NCBI GenBank assembly: GCA_009363875.1
Contig: CM018695.1
Span: forward strand, 43,005,150 to 43,069,149
DNA from: Mikania micrantha
Lineage: Eukaryota > Streptophyta > Magnoliopsida > Asterales > Asteraceae
DNA: 64,000 bases
Direction: 5' to 3'
A program made the translations under genes and the position numbers. Below are positions 10,510 to 22,770 of the stretch, in pieces (the first letter of the stretch is position 1; each line of letters begins with the position of its first letter). The notes beneath the pieces were generated by a model that was given only the letters and a program-made list of their open reading frames with translations, was not told where the DNA came from and ran no database searches.

Positions 10510-12646
10510 TGTCACACCCCCACCTCTCGTCACCTGAGATGAGTTCAGTCGTTACTCCGATATGATTGCGGAAACATATTGGTGATGTCTCAGAGATGAG
10601 GTGTGACTTACTTGAACCGATATCACAGCACACAGATTCACTTAAAATAAATATATTACAAGGATTTCGTAAATACATCAACTTAACAACTAAGTTTATT
10701 ACACAATCTAGTACATTTAAGTTCAACTAAGTGAAGTGCATCCTCACCATGTCGTCACCATTGTCCTGCAAAAATGTTAAGTTTAAAACGTCAGCACAAA
10801 GCTGGTGAGTTCGACAGTTTATTTAAACAATATGATATGATATGTAAATTCTCAAAAAGTTCAGTTCCGGATAACTATGAGACCTGTATCTAGTTCCTTT
10901 CGGACGTTCTGTGTTTTGATAAAGACACTACCTGTCGGTAAGTATCTTGATGCCTCATTATCTTAATATCTATCACTAATATTAAGAAGATATTTCGGAA
11001 ACAGGTACCAAACATTCACACAAGGGGAGGAGCAACCCTCCCAGCGAATTGGTTGTCAGCCAATAGTACTATCAATGATTTCTGTTCGGCCCCACATGGG
11101 TTCACTAGATACAGTTCAAGAGATGAGGACTTTTGATACTGTGATAAAGATACTAACGGCAAAATCCAATGAAATCACACAAAAGTCACATGAAATCACA
11201 CAGATAACAGTGATGCATATCATATGTTCAGAAAAGGTTTGCAGAGTTACCCCGATGTTTATAAAACATTAAAAAGAAAAGGGGTTGTACGAAACTCACC
11301 TGATGATTCAGTGGTAGCAGAATATCACACAAACTGGTAATAATATGATGATTCTGCATTTAGTTTTATTTAATGAGTTATTAATGTTTTAACTTACTGA
11401 TTAAATCTTCTTGAACGTCCAATGTCAAAGACATTGCCTTAATAGTCATCAAACCAATATAAGATTTTTAATGATTATCTTAATAGCATATCATACAATG
11501 TATGATAATGTAGGAACCTATACTGATTCAGATTCCCAATACTAGGTTGATGACACCCTTGATTAATCAGTATAATCTCAGATTAACCAAATAGTTAATG
11601 TTGTTGATTATAATGCTAAAGCAGTTTCTAGACAGTTTAATGGCTTAGGAATGATTAATCCTTGTTATTGATTACCCGAATATCATGGAATATCACAATG
11701 TAGTATTAGAATAGGTTTAAGAACCATATTTAACATACTAATCTGACTGTTATCAGAAACATCGGATAATCGTTCCAATGAATATGTTAATAACTGTGAT
11801 TAGTTTAAAACACATGGTTTTCACGTTGCATGTCAAAGATTAACCAAACTAATCACCTACATTGTCATAATCAAATGGTTTAAACCATTATAACCATTGT
11901 TATGATTCTATACAAACCAGGCATTACAACGGCTCAAAACAAGGATTTACCCGTTAACAGTTCGAGTTTGTCATTTATAATCAATCCTAGCCATCATCTA
12001 GGCAATAATCAACAACCCTAACTATATCATTACGTTCAAAATCAAGATTTAATCATTCATAATCAAACCAGAAGGTTAAAATGATTCGTTACCTATTCTG
12101 ACGAATTCCTGCCGGTAAAATGATGATCAGGACTTGTTTTAACATTTCTAGATGCGATCTAAACGTCGTGAGGCCTTCAAAATGAAGATTTTGCTGGTTT
12201 GAAAGAGAATTTTCGTGGGTGAGAGCTGGTATCGTCGAGAGGAAGGTTGGGATTGAGATAAGAATGAAAAACTTGATTTTTAAGCAAGTTGTCGATCAGA
12301 TCATCCCCAGGCGCATCACCCCGACTCCCCTCCTCACGCCGCGCGTACCGCGCGGACCAGGGCCACCAGATATTTTCGTTTGCTCCCCGCGCGCATCGCC
12401 TATGGCCGTTGCATGGCCCGGGGCGTACCGCCCTAGGGGTTTTTAGTCCATTTTTCGACAGAAACTTCGTTTCACGATTCCGGGCAATCCGTAACTCCGT
12501 TTCTCGCCCGGTTTTCGCCCACGTTCATCATTTCTCACATGCTATCATCCTGCAGTAATTTTGATTGCCAACTCAGCGTGGATTTTAAACACGATCAAAT
12601 GTGCTCAATACATTGCTGACGTAACTTTTCGTACGCAATTATCACA
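10510..12646 (-). repeat. 5' LTR of the 1.65-12.6 kb element
   Basis: This is the pair of 1653-3789, with the same length and about 98.6% identity by eye. Substitutions are clearly denser in the GC-rich palindrome segment (12300-12550) than elsewhere: over a third of the differences fall in about an eighth of the length. Ends are TGTGATAATT and GGTGTGACA on the minus strand, followed by the CATAT target duplication at 12647-12651. Confidence 0.93.
10766..11299 (-). other. Candidate intron inside the 5' LTR
   Basis: On the minus strand CAG|GTGAGTT at 11300/11299 is a near-ideal donor. It is followed by a CCCCTTTT tract, then GAACTCACCAGC (10804-10812 region) as a possible branch site, and TTTTTGCAG|G at 10766-10767 as acceptor about 35-40 nt later. 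The same order is seen in other Tekay LTRs in this window. This is splice-signal reading only; no transcript is available. Confidence 0.45.
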
Positions 12647-12651
12647 CATAT

Positions 12652-14930
12652 GAGTAAATAAGTATCCAAATACAAGACCATCACGTAATAACAATCAAAA
12701 TACAAAACATTATTTAGTTTGCATAAGTTTCAAAAATAGTGTGACAGCCCAAAAATGATATAAAACTAAAATGGGATATAAAAGCTCACTTGTGTGCTAA
12801 GCAACTCCAAAAATACAACTACGTATAGTTGCGTAATAGCAATCACTTGTTATCCTGTTTTGAATATAAGAATGTATCTACGAGTTCCTACTTGCTAAGT
12901 ATTCTAGTATGCTAAGGTATATAGCATAGTCATCTATAGGTTGGGTTTTATTTGTAAACCCTTATGGTTTATTTAACGTCATTAAAGGTAAATATCCTTG
13001 GTTTAATAATATGTTATAAAGTATTTTACAAGTTCAAATAATAATTTTTGAGTTAAATATTCTAAACTCATTATCTTAGTGTTTTAAGTTTAATACTAAT
13101 ACTAATATTAATATTAATATTTTATTTAAAAATATATTAAATAAAATATAACATAAGTTTTATAAAGAATTTGTTAGTATAAATGTATATATGTAAATCA
13201 TGCCAAGGTTATTTTAAGTAGACTTGTTAAGATTTATGTAAGCTTTATTTAAAATGATTCAAATAAAAATATTTAATTAAGAATTACTTCTAAATTTATA
13301 AAATTATTTCAGAAAGTTTTAATTGGGTTTTTACACATTTCTTAGGAGTTAACATAATTTGTATAAATAATTGTTATAAATTAAAATAATTGTTAAACCT
13401 TTTATAATATTTACATGGAACAAAATAGGGTTTATTATTAGAATAATATTCTGAGTATTTTTATAATATTGGAAACTGTTTTAAAAATAATTTTTAGAAA
13501 TTAATATATCTATTGTCCATAAATTATTATGATTTTTATAAGTTAAAATGAATATTTATAACATTTATGTAGGTTTAATGAGTTTAAAATAAAGAATTTT
13601 CTAAAAGTTTGAGTTCTGGAAGATTAATAAGTTCCTTGATTTTTTATAAAATCAGTAAATGTTTTAAAATATTTTTATAAAAAAATGTTCTGGTTAAAAA
13701 TGTAAAAAATGGTGACTAAAGCAAAAACCGGTTAATTGTTGAGCCTGGGACTCAAAGGTGTGCCTCATCCTCCCAGCCCAAGCGTCTTAACCGCTGGGTT
13801 GGGTGGGGGACTTGTTGAATAATTTGGAATTCAATTATACTTAACATCTTGATCCCGTTCTTCCCCAAAATTGTAGAACCCTAAGTTCAATCTATTTCAA
13901 TTTGAACCGATGATCGAACGTGAGCCTTTGTATACATATGGGTTTTGAGCCTTGCTTGAAACCGAGTAGATTAAACGTAGAAATTACCTTTAGAAGTTTA
14001 TGGGTAGTGATGTCGAGTTAAGGTTAAGTCACGACTGTGCTCTACTTGAATTTGACAATGTGAGTGTTGTGAGACCGATTTGGTGCTTCTGGGAGTTTCA
14101 AAGGGTCGTCGAAAAGCTTTAGGTATGTTTGATTTGAGTTTTGATTACGAGAGTGTCGGATTTGAGTTAAAGTTCACGTTTAATGTTCGGTCGAGTGGTT
14201 AGAGGTGATTAACCACGTGAACGACCAAATTAATGCATTGGTTGAGTTTGTCGGAGGTCGTTGTGTTTAATGCAAGCGTGCTCTGTGCCATTAATGCTCA
14301 GATTTGAGCTTCAATGATGGAGCCGTTCGGTTGCAGGTTTGAACGGGGAAGGAGGGAAGCAAGGCTGAAACTTTATTGGATTTGGTAGGATTATCCCCTG
14401 CTGTTTCTGCTTGTGCCCTTTATACTCGAAACTACCCCTTCTCACAATTCTAGTTTCAAAATATGCAGGAAAGGCCCTTGTTGTTACAAAACCTATTATT
14501 TTATGTTAAAAATTTTAATAAAGTTTATAAAACTTATTATTAAGTAAAATTTATAAAACTTTATTATTACTTTTTATAATTTGTTAATTTTAATAATAAC
14601 ATGATTAATTTCATATAAGTATTTTTATTGTTTTGTTTTTAAATATTTATAGTTTTTACAAAATTTTGTGATTTTAAAGCCTTATTAAATTATACATATA
14701 TACATTACAAGTTTTATCATATGTTTAACTATGTGTGTGTGTGTTATATTAATTTTATTATTATTTTTCTTTTATAACTTGTTTAAATTTAACAAGATAT
14801 AATAATTAGTTATGAGTACTTAATATTTTTCTTTTTTTATATTTTAAACTTTTATCATTGCAAAGATTATTTAACTTTGTTAAATTTAAATTTAAGCTTT
14901 ATAAACCAATTTAAAGTGTTCATATATATT
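12652..14930. other. AT-rich spacer
   Basis: No gene was recognised. TGTGACAGCCC at about 12741 could be the start of an old LTR, but no partner end was found. At 13741-13830 the reverse strand has a stretch resembling tRNA A- and B-box spacing (a possible SINE relic, weak). The rest is AT-rich, with short homopolymer and TTTATAA-type runs. Confidence 0.5.

Positions 14931-14987
<57 letters not shown>
14931..14987. repeat. (CA)n(TA)n compound microsatellite
   Basis: About 11 CA dinucleotides run straight into about 17 TA dinucleotides. Confidence 0.95.
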
Positions 14988-14990
<3 letters not shown>

Positions 14991-15244
14991 CTTATTTGTA
15001 GAACCAATGCTCGTAAATTTTCCCGATTTCCATAATAACGCATCTAGAGTTTTAAAAAGATTCAATCATTGGTCTAAGTCACTGGAATTTCATAAATGTT
15101 ACAGCATTGTGGTTCAATTCTATCACGCAACAGCCACCACCATGAAGAACCGGCATTGTCTAGTATTGTATTTCCTTTTTACTACACACAAGAAGGTAAT
15201 AATTGCATATGGCACCGATTACGAATCACATGCGTATGTTTTAA

Positions 15245-15643
15245 GGCCTGTTTGGGATTGCTTATTTAACATTAAAAGGACTTTTTATCAAAAGTGCTTA
15301 TTAACTTATGACTTTTTGTAATAGAGTTTTTAAAAATGTGTTTGGATTAGCTTTTTCAAAATTAATTTTCAAAATGACCATAAAGGACATTTTTATTGAC
15401 ACTATTAAATGTTATTGGGTAAAGGGTAAAGAGTAAGGTAAATTTGTAATTTTATGTCAATAAGTCATAAGTTATTTTGAAAAGCTAGAATTTTTAGCTT
15501 ATGAAAAACAGCTTATCACCTTTTTATAAAAAGTTATTTTCAAAAGTCCTTTTAGGTTTGACAAACAACTTATTGACATGTTGGCTTATTGAAAAAACCA
15601 ATAAGTCAATAAGTCATTTTTAGATGAAATCCCAAACAAGGCC
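15245..15643. mobile_element. Tourist-like MITE
   Basis: This 399-bp element has inverted ends: left GGCCTGTTTGGGATTGC, right the complement of GGCCTTGTTTGGGATTTC. It is flanked by TTAA on both sides (TTA or TAA duplication), which fits PIF/Harbinger-derived Tourist elements. The inside has repeated AATAAGTCA and CTTATTGAC words and no ORF of its own; the open frame 15007-15321 merely runs into it. A hAT origin is less likely, because no 8-bp duplication is visible. Confidence 0.75.
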
Positions 15644-16983
15644 TTAAATCATGCATGATTATGAATTGACAGTTTGTAGGCATTTGTTTGATGCTAGATC
15701 ATAACTTAAGTCATGTCGATCAACTAACACATTCAAAATAAAGCTGCTAAAAGTTCTTGTGAATCGTCTCAGAAGACTTAACTCCCATAGTCTTTAAAAC
15801 TGGCTGATCATCCTTTGTATACGGGTACAAATCCTAATCGATCTGTTTGTCTTTCATATACATTATTGAGCGTATATTGCATCAAGTAGATTTAGGATGA
15901 TGGATTGAATGAAACCCAACTTACATGCACACTGATTTTGTAATTTTTAGTTACTTCTGCTCCCATGTGTTTGTTCCAGTAATATAGCAGAGCTCACTCA
16001 TACTACACATATGAACCTCACGTGAATAGCTAATTTGAACGATTTGTGTATTAAACAAAGAAGCAATAAAATTACGAATTTGTCCTAGAAATTGCGTGGT
16101 GCATGTACATGAAATCTAAAATCAATCATAGAAAATTCAATCTGCTTGAAATACAAATCCACTAGTTCCACCATGATTAATTACCTGTTAATTTTCATGG
16201 TTTAATTATATTTGGTTACATAAAGAGTCGGTAAGTTTTATTTAATTTGTTTAATTAAGATGCACTCAAAGGATAAATACTAACATATAAGTTATATAAT
16301 ATGCACATAGGAAAGGTAAAGGATATTAAGTCACAAATTTAGGATCTAACCTTTAATTGAATACATATAAAACTGAGAAGAGAACTAATTTAAATGTAAC
16401 TTGTAGGTTGTCACGATTAGTTGAATTGGAAGTAACATTGTTGGTACTAGTAATGAAGATTTACTTAAGGTAGGGATTTATGGTCCTTTGATCGCAGCTT
16501 AAATTTTTTGTACTATTCTTTTAGTGTACGTATTCCGCCTCTCCTGCTATTAAAGTATTGATATCTCTTGTGTCTGGATCGACCTGTCTTCGCTACTTAC
16601 TCTCTCTTGTTATTGTTATATGATTTGAATTAGATTATTATTCACATTGTTATACATGCGATATATTTAGATACTTGAACTCATTATCGCATGTTCCTAA
16701 TTATTTTAGTTGCTTACCAAGACTTAGTTATTCTATATAGCATTGTTGTTGACTATATCGTTCGTCTGACCTCAATACCGAGCACATTCTCCTATGGGTT
16801 CATAGGACGTCAACTGTGGCACTCTTGACGAGCTCTATCTGTGGTCGTGCAATTAGTCCACGGTGTGTTTATAGTGTTTATTTATGTGCTAAGTTGTTGC
16901 ACTTGTTGTTTATTTAGAAGTGTATGGATCGATCCTAGGATAATTGTTGTTTAATGTTATTGGTGAATGGTTAAGTGTGTGTT
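15644..16983. other. Spacer without recognised features
   Basis: No gene or element was recognised. The part 16500-16980 is less AT-rich and could be a decayed retrotransposon leader, but no diagnostic motif was found. Confidence 0.4.
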
Positions 16984-17515
16984 TGTGACACCCCATAAAA
17001 TCCAGGTCAGCATAAAGTTTTAATTTAATATTATTTAAATGTTTATTCTTACGTGGCGCTATAGTTTGATTAATTTAGTGTGACACGTGACACATAAGTC
17101 TAAGTACAAACATATTCGAAATTGTAATTCAAGGAATTGCCGGAAATTTTGAAAACACACATATGAAGTTGAATCATGAACGTTGGTGAACTAACATACT
17201 AAAGAATTAAACGTGCAACTAAAACCTGTAAGCAAACACACGGTGAAAACGAATCGAAACGCTTAAATAAAAACAACAACGAATCAAACACAAATCGAAA
17301 TCAAAATCAAATAAAATAATACGAGACCCGAACCCATCGCGGTATGCAAAGCATTTCACCGGGAGCCGTCACGGTACACGACATTGAAGTTCAACTGTTG
17401 ACAAGTCAACGTGGTACGCGACGACGTTTAGGACTCCTTTGGCAGTACGCGGCGAAGGCTGGAACCGAGACTGAACTAATTTGTCCTTGGCGGTACGCCA
17501 AATGCGAAATTTTGG
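16984..17515 (+). repeat. 5' part of a Tekay-type LTR
   Basis: It begins TGTGACACCCC and continues with a CCAGGTCAGCATA segment also found at the start of the LTR at 19945. It contains a cluster of imperfect palindromic words around GGTACGC, for example TTGGCGGTACGCCAA near 17490. At about 17515 it switches directly to pol sequence, so the LTR is truncated by a rearrangement. Confidence 0.7.
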
Positions 17516-18438
17516 TTACGAAAGACTAGAAATTCGAATGGAGCGACAAACAAGAAACTGCTTTCAACCTTTTGAAACAGAAGTTCTGTAGCGCACCGAT
17601 CCTATCTTTACGAGAGGGCAGTGACGACTGTTTTTAAAGTTACTAAAGAAAGAGGAACTGTATGCGAAATTTTCCAAATGCAACTTTTGGATTCGCGGAG
17701 TCCAATTCGTTGGACACTACATGGTACACGAGAAAGGAATACACATAGACCCAGCTAAAATAGAAGCCATCATAAACAGGGAAACACCAAATACTCCTAC
17801 GAAGGTGCGACAATTTATGGGCTTAGCGGGTTACTACCGTCAATTTATCGAAAGATTCTCGAAGATCGTACAATCTCTAACTTCTCTAACTAACAAAGAC
17901 CAGAAATTCTAATGGGGTGGCAAACAAGAAACTGCTTTCAATCTCTTGAAACAGAAGCTCTGTAGCGCACCGATCCTATCTTTAGTAGAGGACAGTGACG
18001 ACTTCGTGGTCTACTGTGATGCCTCAAAACAAGGATTCGGTTGCGTATTGATGCAACGCGAGAAAGTTATCACATATGCATCGCGAAAACTGAAGGTACA
18101 CGGGAAAAAATATACTACCCATGACTTAAAATTGGGAGCCGTGGTACTTGCCCTAAAGATTTGTAGACACTATCTGTATGGTACAAAATGCACGATATTC
18201 ACCGACCATAAAAGTCTCCAACATATTTTCGACCAAAAGGAACTAAACATAAGACAATAGAGATGGGTCTAACTCTTGGGAGATTATGAATGTGCAATCA
18301 AATATCATCCAGGAAAAGCAAACATTGTGGCCGATGTTTTAAGTCGAAAGAAGACGTCCAAAATCAGACGAGTAAGATCTTTACAACTCACCATACATAA
18401 TGAGTTACCCAACCAAATACGAGACGCTCAACGTGAAG
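17516..18438 (+). pseudogene. gag-pol: Scrambled gag-pol fragment: RT end, RNase H, start of integrase
   Basis: From 17636 the sequence reads through the RT connection and thumb (VRQFMGLAGYYRQFI), then RNase H (VYCDASKQGFGCVLM, HDLKLGAVVLALKI, FTDHKSLQHIF) to the LSRK segment at the integrase boundary, with stops at 17911-17913 and 18258-18260 and other frame breaks. A piece of about 110 bp (17516-17625) duplicates 17894-18003, so an RNase H segment is present twice with RT between: a tandem or template-switch rearrangement. Integrase proper is missing. The relationship to the truncated LTR just upstream suggests one collapsed Tekay copy. Confidence 0.8.
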
Positions 18439-19944
18439 CATTGTAAGTGGAGAACCTGTGTGATAACTGGTATACAAGCAACATTTAGCCTGAAATCCAA
18501 GGGTGTACATGACAACAACGGAGAAGTCTGCAGTGCAAGAGTGACGATAACAATAACAAATACCAAATCAAAATACATGGTTAATTCCAAAGACAGTTAG
18601 GGAAAGATCCGTTGAATCACAAAAAATGAATCAGAAGAAAATACAAACACCTTGTGAGGGAAAACAACGAATCAAAAACGTGAATGGATAACATTTGGAG
18701 TATCGATCTAACGAGATATCCGCATGGGTGACGATCCATATGGATATGTTGTTAGACTTGATGCATTAAATGATATCTTTACATACAGAACAAGGTCAGC
18801 AATCTAGACAAACGTCGTTTTTGTATGGGTGACGATTCGTACAAATGCAGACGTGAGTCTTAAGACGCTGATATAAAATAATAACAATTTCTAATAAAAT
18901 TACCACCAAAATAATTTAATGAACAATCAAAATTTTAACACACACAGTCATTCGTACGAATAAACACATTCAGTGAAGCTTTACAACCGCAGCGCCATTC
19001 AGACGAATGGGATTCATTCGTACGAATGACTCATTCATTCGACAGCACAGATATAAAAGCAACACTTATGATATTTCTCTCATTTTTCACCCCTTTCGCC
19101 CAATAAAACCCACTTCGAACCCCATTCGAAATTTCGATCATTTCCACAGAAATCCGACCATTCCAACATCCAAATCGAGTGTATTTAAACCCCAACACCT
19201 CCATTTCAATATTTCACCCATTTCCAAGCTATTCCGGTCATATACAAGCTCCATAGTGAGTATTAGCATCGATCCTTTGCACCAAAACACTCCAAAATGT
19301 TTTGCCATCAATTTTCGTCGTAAAAACATCACAAACAACTCACGATTTCAAAAATGGCGTTCTTGGTGAATCCGCAGGTGAATGAGTCGTACAAAGGGCT
19401 CATTCGTATGAATGGGATACCCCATTCGTCTGAGAAACTCATCAGAATGAACCTCTGGGCGAATGAGCAACTACACGAATGAGATGGGCTCATTCGCATG
19501 AGGCAACCATACGAATGTAGAGCTATTCGCACAAATGGACCACTAGAATGGAAGTAGGCATTCGCATCATTCCATTCATGTGAATGAAGGTCATTTGCAC
19601 GAATAGGCCATTCGCACAAAGAGGAGACCAAAATTGCTAAGTGTTAAACGTCCTATCGAACACCATTCGTATCGATAGAACCGAACCTGAGACCAGATTT
19701 TAAATCTAATCAAATGAAAACACATAAAAACGCATTTTCCAAAATCACATCAAGAGCAGAAAACACAACCACCCAACACTCAACTGACTAATAAATACCT
19801 GAAAATACAGGAATTCAACCGAGTGAATCCACCGAGTGAGTGCATTGACGACCTACGACCCATAACCACAAGTGAGTTCATAGACCTCTTGTTTTCTATT
19901 TTCTGCCTTCCAAATCATTTGGGGCTAAGAACATGAAACCTCTT
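18439..19944 (+). repeat. Old LTR remnant with CATTCG word cluster, interrupted at 19945
   Basis: From about 18690 this is related to 42830-44110: the same order of a GGGTGACGATTC element, a TATA box (19052-19058) and many CATTCG/CGAATG words, then AAGTGAGTTCA at 19870-19880. It lacks pol homology. The homologous sequence at 44110 continues CTCTTATTCG, whereas here CTCTT is followed by TGTGACACC, showing that the 19945 element inserted at this point. The LTR start was not located; it should be near 18400. The ORFs 19007-19631 follow the repeated words and are not genes. Confidence 0.65.
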
Positions 19945-20406
19945 TGTGACACCTCGCAAATTCCAGGTCAGCATACTTTATTTTAAATAATAATTTATAT
20001 TATTATTTCATACGTGGCACTAGAATTATGAATGTTTAGTTTGACACATGGCACAACAGTTCAAACGCATTGATAATTTGGAAAATTATCGCGAAACACA
20101 ACGCACGTGTCTTGAATAACGAACGTTGGTGAATGGATCAAACCACAGTACACTTTCACTACACTTAGGTCCTAGGAGACAAAATTGTAATCGTAATCGA
20201 GAAATACGCGAAGATCGGTTCGAAACGACAAAATTGGGCCTATTGGGCTCCTTCGGGACCCATCGCGGTACGCGAAGGCCCACAAGAAGGAGTGTAATGA
20301 TACGCGATGGATGGGCGGGCAATTTGAATCCCGAAATCCATCGCGGTACGTGGAGCCCTTTGGAGACCCTCATCGCGGTACGCGATGACTCCAGCACGCA
20401 AAATCT

Positions 20407-20414
20407 TTATAAAA
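20407..20414 (+). promoter_or_regulatory. TATA box of the LTR promoter
   Basis: TTATAAAA lies about 460 bp into the LTR, immediately downstream of three GGTACGC palindromes. Position and context fit an RNA polymerase II promoter; no transcript start is known. Confidence 0.55.
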
Positions 20415-21962
20415 CCAAGACTAATCATTCCTATTAACCACCCTACTCTTATCCTAACCATCCTAGACCCTAGAACTCGTCATTATAACCTGCCATTCTT
20501 CTCTAATCCCATCTGGAAGCCATTAACAACCCTTGAAGAAGCTTAGATTGAAACCTTGGAGCTTGGAACTTCATAGGAAGCTTGAAGAGAAGAAGTGTGA
20601 AACTCGAACACCACCATCACCTTCTTGTGGCTGATGTCCAGAAGCATTAGAGGCTGATTCCTTTTCATCTTGGTGCATTTAGGAGCCAAAGAAGGTAGAT
20701 CTCGAATCTATGTATCACAAAACACACATTCAACACACACAAACCCACATGCAATGGGAAATACCCACATGCAATCACTCACACTTCACATGCACGAGTT
20801 TTTCTTTGTTTGAATCTGGGTTTGATGATGTTTCTATGAATAATGATGATCTATATTGATTAAATGAGTTTTTTTGACGATCCACGATAATATCAATATG
20901 CATGAATGATCTAAGCCTATTGGCATGATTCTTGATATGGAATGTTATTACAAGTGATATTTGAGATGATTTGTAAGATCTAAGAGTGTTGATTGAGGTC
21001 AAGAATATGATTATTTGCAATATGGCTAATTTTAGAAACTTTTATGTTATGAAATTGTGATTTTTGATGAAATGACCACATGCATGTGATTGGATCTAGG
21101 ATTCACGTTTAAAATGGTGATATAAAACCAATGAGATGGTTATTTGGTACATTGGAATGGTTAGAATTGTTAACAACATGAATTTTGTGATTATTACTAA
21201 AAATAGAAACTTTTTGTCACAAGTTTGCTAATAGATGATGATTTTGATAATGTTAAGTGCCTAGAATGCTTAATTGATGTTGATATGAGGATATTGAAGG
21301 ATTGATTTCATTGAAAGCATGAATAATGTGTATTTTTCAAATGTTACTATAAATAGTAACTTTATTTTGCGAAATCGATAAATGATACCATGCTTGTTGT
21401 AACGGATGTGATTAAATGGATATATAGGACTAAGGTATTGACATTTAGAAGGATTTGATATTAAACTTTGCTAAAACATGCTTATTTGTTCAACTTTCCT
21501 AATATAGTAACTTTTACGCGCAAAACACGCTAAACCGGCTAAATGTATCTACGTGCTATGTGATAACATGCTCACTTAGGATAAACATGCATATTAGAAT
21601 AATCGGATTATGATTTCTTGCATGACTTGCCAAATACGGAAACTTTCCTGAAATAGGAACTTACTATAAATAGTAAATTTCCTCACGAAAATGACTTTGG
21701 TATCCGCACACATCACACGACTCTAGGTCACCATAGTAAATTACCCGAGCACTTGAACCAAAACCGTCACCAACGGGTCGTTAGGTCAAAAACGGTCAAC
21801 CACGGTCGACTCGACCCACCTAACAACTTAGAGTTATTAGACACGAACACGGTCCTGTGAGACCCACATGTTGTAAACACAAACTTATAACACCTATGTG
21901 ATATAGGTAACTGCTAGCCAGTGAGCTACACTGTTCTGTAAGAACGCACACTGCTAAACTCA

Positions 21963-22414
21963 GGTGAGTTTACAGCCCCACTTTTACTCATTAACTGTTT
22001 TGCTAAACCATTGGGGTGAGATTACTATGCAACTGTTTTAGATATATGACTTGTATGTTGTAAAACTATGTTCGAGTGTAACTTTTATCGCATAAAATCC
22101 TCACTTATCCTTACCGTCAATTGTATGACAAACGAGTCGTTATTACGTAGTACTACTGGGTTTGACTAGACCCACTCGGCAACAACGTTGACTAACGAGT
22201 GTAATATCGATGTTGATGTCGGGTTCAGCGATGACCCGCGGAGGCAAACGGAAACAGTCGAGTTTCAGTAAGATGACATGACACAGTCCACGAATTGTAG
22301 ATCCAACTACTAAACTTAACATACCCAATATATGTCTGTTTAACTGATTTACTGTCTGTCTAAACCTGTGAACTCACCAACTTTTTAGTTGACACTTTTC
22401 GCATGTATTCTGAG
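21963..22414 (+). other. Candidate intron inside the LTR
   Basis: Donor CAG|GTGAGTT, then a C/T-rich stretch (ACAGCCCCACTTTT), branch-like AACTCACCAAC at 22371, and acceptor-like TTCTGAG|G at 22413-22414 about 35 nt later. The acceptor lacks the usual CAG. The layout matches that in the LTR at 10510-12646. Confidence 0.4.
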
Positions 22415-22770
22415 GTAACTAATGGAACACAAGCTAGGATGCACACGAGGAGACACTAAGGAGTCTGGCTTGCATATAGACTCTTGTCCTAGGCTTGCTT
22501 TTGACACGTCTTTTGAAACAATACTGATTTTGTAGTGTCTGTTTACAATTTACATTCCGCTGTGTATTTTAACTATTCCGCTGCAACTTTATTTAGCTAT
22601 GCTATTTTAAACATATTCCGCTGCGTATTGTTGAAAACATGTTTATTTTACAAAACTGTGTGTTGTGTAACTCGTATAGAGTCGTTCTATATGACCATGA
22701 GCTGTGATACTGGCCATGTCACACCCACGCGGTCTGACACCGCACGTGGGAATTTGGGGGTGTGACAGAC

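Larger units (their letters stand above)
1653..12646 (-). mobile_element. Complete Tekay-type Ty3/gypsy retrotransposon
   Basis: This full-length element of 10,994 bp lies on the minus strand. Two 2,137-bp LTRs (1653-3789 and 10510-12646) start TG and end CA, and CATAT is duplicated outside (1648-1652 and 12647-12651). Order on the minus strand: 5' LTR, tRNA-iMet PBS, extra coiled-coil ORF, tandem-repeat leader, gag-protease-RT-RNaseH-integrase with a chromodomain-like end, polypurine tract, 3' LTR. The domain order and the chromodomain tail place it among chromoviruses, most like Tekay (Del). By eye the LTRs differ at about 30 positions (about 1.4%), which implies a fairly recent insertion. 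The coding region nevertheless has two frame changes and one stop, so this copy cannot make an intact polyprotein. Confidence 0.93.
19945..22767 (+). repeat. 5' LTR, 2.8 kb
   Basis: Starts TGTGACACC and ends GGGGGTGTGACA, followed by the PBS three bases later. It contains a palindromic word cluster (ATCGCGGTACGCGA type, 20262-20390), a TATA box right after it (20407-20414), repeated TACTATAAATAGTA words (for example 21343-21360 and 21660-21677), a donor-like CAGGTGAGTT at 21961-21970 with GCCCC after it, and AACTCACCAAC at 22371. Related 3' portions occur at 39240-40815 and 57880-59288. Confidence 0.88.

Noticed and set aside
12741..12760. LTR start TGTGACAGCCC
   Set aside because: No matching end, PBS or pol was found nearby, so only the motif remains.
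13741..13830. SINE or tRNA-like sequence on the minus strand
   Set aside because: A weak A/B-box-like pair only (GCGGTTAAGACGCTTGG and TTTGAGTCCC); no poly(A) end or target duplication was visible.
15007..15321. 104-codon ORF
   Set aside because: Its last part lies in the Tourist-like MITE, and the start has no domain or splice context.
18405..19631. ORFs in the CATTCG-word LTR
   Set aside because: They follow repeated words; the related copy at 42.8-44 kb does not keep the same frames.
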